From an uncultured Collinsella sp. (GTDB taxonomy: Bacteria > Actinomycetota > Coriobacteriia > Coriobacteriales > Coriobacteriaceae), in NCBI GenBank assembly GCA_900756725.1, contig CAAELJ010000010.1:1-12661 (forward strand): a DNA stretch of 12,661 nucleotides. The letters are read 5' to 3'. Position 1 is the stretch's first letter. Every line of letters starts with the position of its first letter. The notes beneath the pieces are model-generated. The model did no database searches. It was not told where the DNA came from and worked only from the letters and a program-made list of their open reading frames with translations. Both the position numbers and the translations under genes were made by a program. Below, in pieces: positions 1-6,584 of the stretch.

Positions 1-888
1 ATTGTGCGTCCCGGTGACCGTCTGGTGGCCTTTGCGGACGACTTTGCCGATGCGTTTGCGCACGGCTTTGATGCCTGCGACGTGGCTATGGTGGGTGAGC
101 CGTCGGTTGCAGCGTTTGTCGCCGCGTCCGAGAACTTTGATGCTTCGTTTGATGCCGAGGGGTCGCACCTGTGGTGGTTTGTCAACTCCATCGGCGGGTT
201 TGGTCTGCGCGTCCCCGATCTTCGTGCGTTAGGCCGCGCGGCGCGTGAGGCTCATGCGCTGCTGGTTGTGGACAACACCGTGTCGTCGGCTTTTGGCTGC
301 GATCCGCTGCGGCTGGGTGCCGTGCTGTCGCTCGAGGCGTTCGACCGCGTGTGTGCTGGTAAGGCACCGTGCAAGCTCGTTGCCGCTTCGGTGGCGCGCT
401 CGCAGCTCAAGCGCCATCGTGTGGATGCTGCTGCCAAGTGCGCGCATACCCTGCTTGACGGGTGCGGCTCGTCGGCGCTCGACCTTTCTACCGAGGAGGC
501 CGACGTGCTGGAGCGCGGGCTTTCCTCGTTTAACACCCGCATGCAAGCGCATTTCGACCGCGCCCGTGCGCTGGCCGAGTACTTGGCTGCGAACGAGATG
601 GTGCGTAACGTGCGCTATCCCGGGCTGAGCTCGCATCCCGACCATGCGGCTGCAACGGGAATCCTCGAGCATGGTTTTGGTCCGGCAGTTGAATTTGACC
701 TTATCGAGCGTAGCGCGGGAGAGCTGTTCGACGCTTTGCCGGGGGAGTTTCGCACATCGCCTGCCGGCGGCGCAACGACGCGCCTTTCGGCCCCACGTGG
801 CAAGCAGGGGAGCACCATCCGCCTCTTCGCCGGCACCGACAACCCACTGGTTGTAGCGTCAACCCTAGACAACGCCCTTCGCAACTAG
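1..888 (+). CDS. Partial Cys/Met-metabolism PLP-fold protein (cystathionine gamma-synthase-like), probable pseudoenzyme
   Basis: The reading frame is open from base 1, so the N-terminus lies outside the window; the GTG at 4 is probably internal. What remains is the large-domain end and small domain of a fold-type I PLP enzyme of the MetB/MetC/MetY family. Recognisable landmarks are LLVVDNT (Asp of DNT at 271-273, which in the family pairs with the PLP ring nitrogen), YPGLSSHPDH and FGPAVEFDL in the C-terminal domain, and IRLFAGTDNP, whose Arg (820-822) matches the substrate-carboxylate Arg. The catalytic SxTK lysine is not where expected: an ungapped alignment from DNT puts Arg (346-348) there, and the usual ESPSNP reads as NSIGGF. 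Codon use is looser than in guaB or leuS. It may be a pseudoenzyme, a regulatory paralogue or a diverged enzyme. Family call is firm, function unknown. Confidence 0.75.
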   Translation: MVRPGDRLVAFADDFADAFAHGFDACDVAMVGEPSVAAFVAASENFDASFDAEGSHLWWFVNSIGGFGLRVPDLRALGRAAREAHALLVVDNTVSSAFGCDPLRLGAVLSLEAFDRVCAGKAPCKLVAASVARSQLKRHRVDAAAKCAHTLLDGCGSSALDLSTEEADVLERGLSSFNTRMQAHFDRARALAEYLAANEMVRNVRYPGLSSHPDHAAATGILEHGFGPAVEFDLIERSAGELFDALPGEFRTSPAGGATTRLSAPRGKQGSTIRLFAGTDNPLVVASTLDNALRN

Positions 889-906
889 CTAAATCATCCT
901 CGACTC

Positions 907-981
907 CATAAGTTGCGGTGAAATAGGGATTGATTTACGGCTTTATCGGCATAAACAGTCCCTATTTCACCGCAACTTATG
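907..981. repeat. Long perfect-stem palindrome between convergent genes
   Basis: Arms 907-929 and 959-981 are perfect reverse complements (23 bp). The stem extends to 932/956 with one G-U wobble, leaving a loop of about 23 nt that can add four more pairs (934-937 with 952-955). It sits between the stop of the PLP-fold gene (888) and the stop of the regulator on the other strand (1022). No T-run follows on either strand, so a simple intrinsic terminator is not the best reading. A REP/MITE-like dispersed palindrome, or an mRNA 3'-end stabiliser shared by both convergent transcripts, fits better. No target-site duplication was seen. Confidence 0.75.
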
Positions 982-1021
982 AGAAGGGGTTGTGCAGCTA
1001 AAAAGCCCCGTCCCAAATTGG

Positions 1022-1366
1022 CTACTCTTTGATGCTGGCGATGAGATCGTTGGCCCTTGTTGCAATTACTTGGTTGATCTCGCCCTGCAACGTCTCGTAG
1101 ACCGCGATGGCTCGCTCGCCGGCGGGGGTGAGGGTGGATCCGCGGGCGCCGTCGCGCTCGATGAGTTTGCATCCCAGCTGCCCTTCGGCTTCGTTCACAA
1201 TGCGCCAAGCCTTGGAATAGGCCATGCCCATGCTTTTGGCGGCGCGGTTGAGCGAGTGCTCGCGGGCAATACCCTGCAGCAACAAGACGCAGCCGTGACC
1301 AAACACGCCCGGCAGATCTTTGTCGCACGCTTGAATGACCAACTTTGCCGTCGTCTTGTACTCCAT
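1022..1366 (-). CDS. Small winged-helix regulator, ModE-N/LysR-type DNA-binding domain only
   Basis: A 114-residue protein that is almost wholly one winged helix-turn-helix domain. Residues about 22-90 read VFGHGCVLLLQGI, then SLNRAAKSMGMAYSKAWRIV (the helix-turn-helix), LGCKLIERDGARGSTLTPAGE (the wing), the pattern seen in the N-terminal domain of the molybdate regulator ModE and in LysR-type proteins. No C-terminal molybdate (MOP) or LysR effector domain follows, so no ligand is evident. The ATG at 1366 is preceded on the - strand by a TAAGG ribosome site. It diverges from guaB and converges on the PLP-fold gene. An inverted repeat at 1390-1408, just upstream of its start, could be its own operator. 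DNA binding is well supported; target genes and signal are unknown. Confidence 0.85.
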   Translation of the reverse strand: MEYKTTAKLVIQACDKDLPGVFGHGCVLLLQGIAREHSLNRAAKSMGMAYSKAWRIVNEAEGQLGCKLIERDGARGSTLTPAGERAIAVYETLQGEINQVIATRANDLIASIKE

Positions 1367-1389
1367 GTGCCTTACGTCTCCCCGCTAAA

Positions 1390-1408
1390 GCGTTTGCTGG
1401 GCAAACGC
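1390..1408. promoter_or_regulatory. 19-bp inverted repeat, candidate operator
   Basis: GCGTTTGC (1390-1397) and GCAAACGC (1401-1408) form a perfect 8-bp inverted repeat with 3 bases between, lying 24-42 bp upstream of the winged-helix gene. A TTGACG on the - strand (1422 to 1417) lies just upstream of it, but no good -10 is seen at normal spacing. The size and place suit a dimeric HTH protein site, perhaps autoregulation. It is unlike the E. coli ModE operator. It could instead be an RNA hairpin. Confidence 0.4.
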
Positions 1409-1451
1409 AAAGCGTGCGTCAAACCCTCGTGTGCTCTTCTTAAATCATGCA

Positions 1452-1480
1452 TTGTAGCAGTCAAAGTGCGTTAAGATACT
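1452..1480 (+). promoter_or_regulatory. Candidate guaB promoter
   Basis: TTGTAG (1452-1457) and GATACT (1475-1480) are separated by 17 bases and lie about 80 bases before the guaB start. Matches to the sigma-70-type consensus are moderate (3/6 and 4/6). A start near 1487 would give a leader of roughly 70 nt. Confidence 0.4.
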
Positions 1481-1481
1481 T

Positions 1482-1541
1482 ACCCAGTATTGGGCGCCCA
1501 AGGTTGGGCTGGGTCCTACGAGGCCTGCAGCCGACCGGTCG
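1482..1541 (+). promoter_or_regulatory. Structured guaB leader with competing stems
   Basis: Several helices are possible and some exclude each other: CCCA (1483-1486) with TGGG (1491-1494), GCCCA (1496-1500) with TGGGC (1505-1509), and an outer ACCCAG (1482-1487) with CTGGGT (1509-1514). Further on lies a perfect 10-bp palindrome CGACCGGTCG (1532-1541). No known riboswitch consensus was recognised. It may be a leader RNA control, a protein site, or simply GC-rich chance structure. Confidence 0.35.
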
Positions 1542-1559
1542 CATGGAAAAAGGAGAAAC

Positions 1560-3071
1560 ATGGCTACGTTCTTTCCCGGTGAGTCCCACACGTTTTCGGA
1601 GTATCTGCTGGTCCCTGGCTACTCGTCCTCGCAGTGCATCCCCAACAACGTCTCTCTCAAGACGCCGCTAACCCGCTTTAAGCGCGGTGAGAAGCCGGCA
1701 ATCACCCTGAACATCCCCATGGTTTCCGCCATCATGCAATCCGTCTCGGGCGTCGACATGGGTGTCGCGCTCGCTACCGAGGGTGGCCTGTCCTTCATTT
1801 ACGGTTCCCAGAGCGCCGAGTCCGAGGCCGCTATGGTCAAGGCCGTCAAGGATCACAAGGCCGGCTTCGTTCAGTCCGATTCCACGCTGACCCCCGACAT
1901 GACCATGGAGCAGGTCATTGAGCTCAAGGAGAAGACCGGTCACTCCACTATGCCGGTCACCGACGACGGCACCCCCAAGGGCAAGCTCCTGGGCATCGTC
2001 ACCAGCCGCGATTATCGCCCCAGCCGCGATGACCATCAGAAGAAGGTCTCCGAGTTCATGACCCCGCGTGAGCAGCTCATCGTGGGCGACAAGAACATCA
2101 GCCTCAAGGTTGCCAACGACGTCATTTGGGACAACAAGCTCAACGCCCTGCCGATCGTCGACGACAACGATCACCTTATGGGCATCGTCTTCCGCAAGGA
2201 CTACGACAGCCACAAGACCAACCCCAACGAGCTGCTCGATAACGACAAGCGCTACATGGTCGGCGCCGGTATCAACACCCGCGACTATGCCGAGCGCGTG
2301 CCGCTGCTCATCGAGGCCGGCGCGGATGTCCTGTGCATCGACTCTTCCGAGGGCTTCAGCGAGTGGCAGAAGCGCACCATCGAGTGGATCCGCGCCAACT
2401 ACGGCGAGGACGTCAAGGTCGGTGCCGGCAACGTCGTCGACGCCGAGGGCTTCCGCTTCCTGGCCGACTGCGGTGCCGACTTCATCAAGGTCGGTATCGG
2501 CGGCGGTTCTATCTGCATCACCCGCGAGACCAAGGGCATCGGCCGTGGCCAGGCCACCGCGCTGATCGATGTCTGCCGCGCCCGTGACGAGTACTACGAG
2601 GAGACCGGTGTCTACGTGCCCGTGTGCTCCGACGGCGGCATCGTCTACGACTACCACATGACGCTCGCCCTTGCCATGGGTGCCGACTTTATGATGCTGG
2701 GCCGCTACTTCGCCCGCTTCGACGAGAGCCCGACCGAGCGCGTCAACGTCAACGGTCAGTACATGAAGGAGTACTGGGGCGAGGGTTCTGCGCGTGCCCG
2801 CAACTGGCAGCGCTACGACCTGGGCGGCGCCGCGAAGCTCAGCTTCGTCGAGGGCGTCGACTCCTACGTTCCCTACGCCGGCTCCCTCAAGGACGGCGTG
2901 GGCGGCACGCTCTACAAGGTCAAGTCCACGATGTGCAACTGCGGTGCCCTCTCGATCCCCGAGCTCCAGGAAAAGGCACGCCTGACCCTGGTCTCCTCGA
3001 CCTCGATCGTCGAAGGCGGAGCTCACGACGTCGTAGTCAAGGACTCCCAACAGAGCGTAACGTATCGATAA
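1560..3071 (+). CDS. guaB: IMP dehydrogenase (EC 1.1.1.205)
   Basis: Oxidises IMP to XMP with NAD+, the first committed step of guanine nucleotide synthesis in the cytoplasm. The 503-residue protein has the TIM-barrel core split by a CBS-pair module at about residues 95-220 (MPVTDD, LLGIVTSRDY, then LNALPIVDD, GIVFRKDY). The catalytic loop is GIGGGSICITRETKGIGRG with nucleophile Cys319, and the mobile flap carries NWQRYD with Arg418-Tyr419. These residues and the overall length match, by memory, the Tritrichomonas foetus enzyme rather than the GPGSICTTR loop of most bacterial GuaB. AAGGAG at 1550-1555 fixes the ATG at 1560; an ATG at 1543 is out of frame. A hairpin terminator follows and no gene is coupled to it, so it seems monocistronic. 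Very secure. Confidence 0.97.
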   Translation: MATFFPGESHTFSEYLLVPGYSSSQCIPNNVSLKTPLTRFKRGEKPAITLNIPMVSAIMQSVSGVDMGVALATEGGLSFIYGSQSAESEAAMVKAVKDHKAGFVQSDSTLTPDMTMEQVIELKEKTGHSTMPVTDDGTPKGKLLGIVTSRDYRPSRDDHQKKVSEFMTPREQLIVGDKNISLKVANDVIWDNKLNALPIVDDNDHLMGIVFRKDYDSHKTNPNELLDNDKRYMVGAGINTRDYAERVPLLIEAGADVLCIDSSEGFSEWQKRTIEWIRANYGEDVKVGAGNVVDAEGFRFLADCGADFIKVGIGGGSICITRETKGIGRGQATALIDVCRARDEYYEETGVYVPVCSDGGIVYDYHMTLALAMGADFMMLGRYFARFDESPTERVNVNGQYMKEYWGEGSARARNWQRYDLGGAAKLSFVEGVDSYVPYAGSLKDGVGGTLYKVKSTMCNCGALSIPELQEKARLTLVSSTSIVEGGAHDVVVKDSQQSVTYR

Positions 3072-3119
3072 GATAAGACCTGCACATAAAGGTTGAGCCT
3101 CAACCACGTTATTTAGATA

Positions 3120-3163
3120 AAGCGAGATGCCTGCAAGTCGCAGGCATCTCGCTTGTCGTATTT
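3120..3163 (+). terminator. Intrinsic terminator after guaB
   Basis: A 15-bp perfect stem (3120-3134 with 3140-3154) has a 5-base loop AAGTC and is followed by a broken T-rich tail (TTGTCGTATTT). It lies about 50 bases after the guaB stop. The stem is strong though the U-tract is imperfect. Confidence 0.8.
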
Positions 3164-3171
3164 GCTATCAT
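3163..3171 (+). promoter_or_regulatory. Candidate extended -10 promoter for leuS
   Basis: TGC-TATCAT is an extended -10 element (TGN before a 5/6 match to TATAAT), predicting a start near 3178. No recognisable -35 precedes it; that region is the guaB terminator stem. Placed immediately after a terminator and about 150 bases before leuS, it is the best candidate seen for the leuS transcript. Confidence 0.45.
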
Positions 3172-3188
3172 CATGCGAGTTAACCTTA

Positions 3189-3328
3189 GGGTCGGGCGGC
3201 TTGACTTTGTTCGCTACAAGTTCCGCACGCAAAGAAGAGCACTTAATGTGCTCTTCGTCTTGCGCAGGACTGTCCGCAGTAGCGAATCAAGCTAAGCCGA
3301 TCGACCCCAGCTAAGATTAAAGGAGCTG
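3189..3328 (+). promoter_or_regulatory. Highly structured leuS 5' leader, possible cis-regulatory RNA
   Basis: Nested complementary segments could fold nearly the whole leader into a rod: GGGTCG 3189-3194 with CGACCC 3302-3307; CGGC 3197-3200 with GCCG 3296-3299; TTGA 3201-3204 with TCAA 3287-3290; TTCGCTAC 3210-3217 with GTAGCGAA 3279-3286; CGCAA 3228-3232 with TTGCG 3260-3264; and apical GAAGAGCAC 3234-3242 with GTGCTCTTC 3248-3256. After the rod, CAGCT 3308-3312 can pair with AGCTG 3324-3328, which would cover the end of the leuS ribosome site (AAAGGAG, 3319-3325). The T-box signature (AGGGTGGNACCGCG) is absent. A translational switch or a separate small RNA are both possible. Confidence 0.5.
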
Positions 3329-3330
3329 AT

Positions 3331-5907
3331 ATGTGCGATTGCACAGATCATAAGGACGAGATCCCTGCCTATGACGCACAGGCCATTGAGTCCAAGTGGA
3401 TGAAGGCCTGGGAGGACTCCAACCTCTTTGCCGTCGACACCGACGCCAGCAAGCCCAAGAAGTACGTGCTCGAGATGTTCCCGTATCCGTCGGGCGACCT
3501 GCACATGGGCCACGCGCGCAACTACACCATCGGCGATGCCATGGCCCGTCAGGCCCGCATGCGCGGCTTTGACGTGCTGCACCCCATCGGCTTTGACGCC
3601 TTTGGCCTGCCCGCCGAAAACGCTGCCATCAAGCACAACACGCAGGCTGCCGCCTGGACGTACAAGAACATGGACCAGGCGCTCGCCACGATGAAGCGCA
3701 TGGGCTTCTCCTACGATCTGGATCGCATGGTCAAGACCTGCAGCCCCGACTATTACCGCTGGGGCCAGTGGATTTTTGAGAAGATGTGGGAAAAGGGCCT
3801 GGTCTACCGCAAGAAAAACCCGGTCAACTGGTGCCCCACCTGCAAGACCGTTCTGGCCAACGAGCAGGTTACCGATGGCAAGTGCTGGCGCTGTGGCACC
3901 GAGCCCGAGAAGCGCGACCTGGAGCAGTGGTACTACAAGATTACCGATTACTCTCAGGAGCTGCTCGACGACCTGGAGAAGCTCCCCGGCTGGCCCGAGC
4001 GCGTCAAGCAGATGCAGGCCAACTGGATCGGCCGCTCCGAGGGCGCCGAGGTCGACTTTACCCTGTGCGACCAGGATGGCGAGCCCATCGAGGGCGACGA
4101 GGGCAAGATCACCGTCTTCACCACGCGTGCCGATACGCTCTTTGGCGTCTCCTTCTTTGTCCTGGCTCCCGAGTACGCTCGTCTGCACGAGCTCGTCGAG
4201 GGCACGGAGTACGAGGAGGCCGTGACCAAGACCGTCGAGGACTCCAAGCATATCTCCGCCGTCGAGCGTGCCCAGGGCACCCTCGAGAAGCACGGTGCCT
4301 TTACCGGCCGCTACGTGGTGAACCCCGTCAACGGCGAGAAGATCCCCGTGTGGGTTGCCGATTATGTCGTTGCCGACTACGGTACCGGCGCCGTCATGGC
4401 CGTTCCCTGCGGCGACCAGCGCGACTTTGAGTTTGCCCGCAAGTACGACCTGCCGATCGTGCCGATCATCTTGGACGATGACGATCGCGCTGCCGTCGAG
4501 GCCAGCGGCGAGACCATCGATACCTTCCATGCCGAGACCGTCGACTGGGATTGTGCTCACGCTGCCGAGGGCACGCTCGTCCAGTCCGGCAAGTACACCG
4601 GCATGCGCGGTGGTAAGCACTCCGAGGGCGAGGCTGCCATCGTGGCCGACCTCGAGGCCATGGGCTGCGGTCGTCGTAAGGTCGAGTTCCGTCTGCGCGA
4701 CTGGCTCATCAGCCGCCAGCGCTATTGGGGCAACCCCATCCCGGCCATCCACTGCGAGCACTGCGGCATCGTGCCCGTGCCCGAGGATCAGCTCCCGGTG
4801 ACGCTGCCCGAGAACCTGGACCTGGGCGCCGGCGAGACCCTCGCCGAGTGCAAGGACTTCTACGAGACCACCTGCCCGGTCTGCGGCCGCCCGGCCAAGC
4901 GCGAGACCGATACCATGGACACCTTCACCTGCTCCAGCTGGTATTACCTGCGTTACATCGACCCGCACAACACCGAGCTGCCCTTCTCCCGCGAGGCGGC
5001 AGACCGTTGGATGCCCGTCGATAACTACATCGGCGGCATCGAGCACGCCATTTTGCACCTGCTCTACAGCCGCTTCTTTACCAAGGCGCTGCGTGACCTG
5101 GGACTGCTGAGCGTGGACGAGCCCTTCACCAACCTGCTGTGCCAGGGCATGGTCAAGGACGAGAACGGCGACACCATGTCCAAGTCCATGGGCAACGTCG
5201 TGCCCCCGAGCTCGGTTATCGAGCCCTACGGCGCCGACACCATGCGTCTGGCGATCCTGTTTATCGCCCCGCCCGAGAAGGACTTCGACTGGGATCCCAA
5301 GGCCGTCGAGGGCGCCAACCGCTTTATCAAGCGCGCCTGGCGTATCGTGTGGCAGCTCGTCCAGTCGGGTGACGCCAACGTTGCCTTCGACAAGTCCGTG
5401 CTCGACGAGACCGCGATGAAGCTCTATCGCGAGCGTCACCGCACCATCGCCAAGTGCACCGAGGACTTCGATCGCGGCCAGTTCAACACCGCGATCTCTG
5501 CCGTCATGGAGCTCGTCAACGCGGCAAGCGCCTACCTCAACGCCACCGAGGGCGCTGACCGCGACAAGGCCCTGTGCTACGGCGTGGCCAAGGACATCGT
5601 GAGCGTCCTGGCGCCCATCTGCCCGTTCTGGGCCGACGAGCTGTGGCACGAGGCGCTCGGATGCGAGGGCAACGCCTATACCGCCGCCTGGCCCGAGTTT
5701 GACCTGGCCGAGTCCATCGAGGACACGGTGCAGATCGTCGTTCAGGTGCTCGGCAAGGTCCGCGGCCGCATCGACGTGCCCCGCGATGCTTCCAATGGGG
5801 AAATGCAGACTGTCGCCGAGGCCGCTGTCGCCAAGTGGCTCGAGGGCAAGACGGTCGTCAAGGCCATCTGCGTGCCCGGCAAGCTGGTCAACCTGGTGGT
5901 CAAGTAA
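3331..5907 (+). CDS. leuS: Leucyl-tRNA synthetase (EC 6.1.1.4)
   Basis: Charges tRNA-Leu with leucine using ATP. The 858-residue length is typical of bacterial LeuRS (E. coli 860). Signature HIGH is HMGH at residues 58-61, after YPSGDLHMGH. A zinc knuckle follows at C168-P-T-C171 and C185-W-R-C188. The CP1 editing domain spans roughly 225-430 with TTRADT at 264-269, where most relatives have TTRPDT but the key Thr and Arg are kept. The KMSKS loop reads TMSKS at 615-619. A second Cys cluster (CEHC, CPVC) lies in the insertion before the catalytic half closes, and the C-terminal domain ends with QVLGKVRG and a VPGKLVNLVV tail. The start at 3331 has AAAGGAG five bases upstream. It sits alone between terminators, with its own long leader that may control it. 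Confidence 0.97.
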   Translation: MCDCTDHKDEIPAYDAQAIESKWMKAWEDSNLFAVDTDASKPKKYVLEMFPYPSGDLHMGHARNYTIGDAMARQARMRGFDVLHPIGFDAFGLPAENAAIKHNTQAAAWTYKNMDQALATMKRMGFSYDLDRMVKTCSPDYYRWGQWIFEKMWEKGLVYRKKNPVNWCPTCKTVLANEQVTDGKCWRCGTEPEKRDLEQWYYKITDYSQELLDDLEKLPGWPERVKQMQANWIGRSEGAEVDFTLCDQDGEPIEGDEGKITVFTTRADTLFGVSFFVLAPEYARLHELVEGTEYEEAVTKTVEDSKHISAVERAQGTLEKHGAFTGRYVVNPVNGEKIPVWVADYVVADYGTGAVMAVPCGDQRDFEFARKYDLPIVPIILDDDDRAAVEASGETIDTFHAETVDWDCAHAAEGTLVQSGKYTGMRGGKHSEGEAAIVADLEAMGCGRRKVEFRLRDWLISRQRYWGNPIPAIHCEHCGIVPVPEDQLPVTLPENLDLGAGETLAECKDFYETTCPVCGRPAKRETDTMDTFTCSSWYYLRYIDPHNTELPFSREAADRWMPVDNYIGGIEHAILHLLYSRFFTKALRDLGLLSVDEPFTNLLCQGMVKDENGDTMSKSMGNVVPPSSVIEPYGADTMRLAILFIAPPEKDFDWDPKAVEGANRFIKRAWRIVWQLVQSGDANVAFDKSVLDETAMKLYRERHRTIAKCTEDFDRGQFNTAISAVMELVNAASAYLNATEGADRDKALCYGVAKDIVSVLAPICPFWADELWHEALGCEGNAYTAAWPEFDLAESIEDTVQIVVQVLGKVRGRIDVPRDASNGEMQTVAEAAVAKWLEGKTVVKAICVPGKLVNLVVK

Positions 5908-5931
5908 GCACTGCGAGCATAACTGACGCAT

Positions 5932-5971
5932 AAAAGACGAGGGGCGATCCGGTTGGGTCGTCCCTCGTTTT
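5932..5971. terminator. Bidirectional intrinsic terminator
   Basis: A stem of about 14 pairs (5937-5950 with 5955-5968, two of them G-U) has loop GGTT, with an A-run before it (5932-5935) and TTTT after (5968-5971). It ends leuS on the + strand and can also end the convergent lipoprotein gene on the - strand. Confidence 0.85.
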
Positions 5972-6011
5972 GCACTGTGTGCCCCGTTTGGCTGGCGCTT
6001 AGCGCCACCCT

Positions 6012-6584
6012 CTACGGAATGTGTACCAGGTCCCTAAAGTAGACATTGCCCGTCTGCTCCTCGAACATCCAGATATTGAGGTAGATGTCGTTGAGGTCGT
6101 TGTTCACGTCAAAGTTCGGGTCGTCGAAGGTGCCTACAAAGGTGAGCATCGCGGTCGCTTCTTCGCCTGCGGCGACGGGCTGGCGCATGCGTACGTCGCA
6201 GACGACACCGTTGACGTAGGCATAAGCATCAACATCGCCAAACATCATGTCGACATCGGTGTTGTTTGTCACCGCAAAGATCAACACTGCGTCGCCGTAG
6301 CCATCCGTGTCCTTGCCCACGCAGGTAACATGGACGTTCTCGTCTGCCTCTAGGTCGATGGGGAACTGTTCTTGAGGGCCGGGACCCAAACCCTGGGGGT
6401 CGACTATATCTTCGTCTATTTTGTCGAAACGCTCCGATGGCGTCGTTTTCTCGATGGCTTTGGTGCTGCCGAGATCCGGCTCACATGGTCCGGTGTTGCC
6501 ATCGATGTTGCTGCAGCCCGCCAAAGCGAACGAGCAGGCTGCAATGGCGAGCGCGATCGTGCAGAGGGTGCCTAGGCGTTCCAT
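6012..6584 (-). CDS. Predicted secreted lipoprotein with Ig-like (DUF4352/DUF5067-like) domain, function unknown
   Basis: A 190-residue protein with a lipoprotein signal: a short charged N-end, a hydrophobic stretch (about 7-22) and lipobox LAGC, with the acylated Cys at residue 24. A low-complexity acidic linker (about 25-75) is followed by a beta-rich domain containing DAVLIFAVTNNTD, AYAYVNGVVCDV and AGEEATAMLTFVG. This resembles the Ig-like extracellular domains such as DUF4352/DUF5067 found in many Gram-positive lipoproteins; the resemblance is by pattern only. AAGGAGG lies five bases before the ATG at 6584 on the - strand, giving a strong start. It is a lone gene, convergent with leuS and divergent from the rimP operon. 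No catalytic motif is seen and no substrate can be named. Confidence 0.8.
   Translation of the reverse strand: MERLGTLCTIALAIAACSFALAGCSNIDGNTGPCEPDLGSTKAIEKTTPSERFDKIDEDIVDPQGLGPGPQEQFPIDLEADENVHVTCVGKDTDGYGDAVLIFAVTNNTDVDMMFGDVDAYAYVNGVVCDVRMRQPVAAGEEATAMLTFVGTFDDPNFDVNNDLNDIYLNIWMFEEQTGNVYFRDLVHIP

Noticed and set aside
1543..1559. ATG at 1543 as an earlier guaB start
   Set aside because: It is out of frame with guaB, and the AAGGAG lies after it, serving the ATG at 1560.
1668..3107. Long open frame on the - strand opposite guaB (479 codons)
   Set aside because: It mirrors the guaB codon pattern in a GC-rich gene, has low-complexity Val/Gly/Asp/Leu composition, no ribosome site and no family resemblance. 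The + strand gene is certain.
3178..3330. T-box riboswitch before leuS
   Set aside because: The conserved T-box/antiterminator sequence with UGGN is not present, and no terminator follows in the leader.
3292..5931. Very long open frame on the - strand opposite leuS (879 codons)
   Set aside because: It is an antisense shadow: repetitive His/Leu/Gly/Val composition, no domain, and it covers the leader and terminator of leuS.
5993..6007. TGGCGC-TTA-GCGCCA hairpin next to the lipoprotein stop as a second terminator
   Set aside because: The stem is short and no T-run follows on either strand; the bidirectional hairpin at 5932-5971 explains both gene ends.
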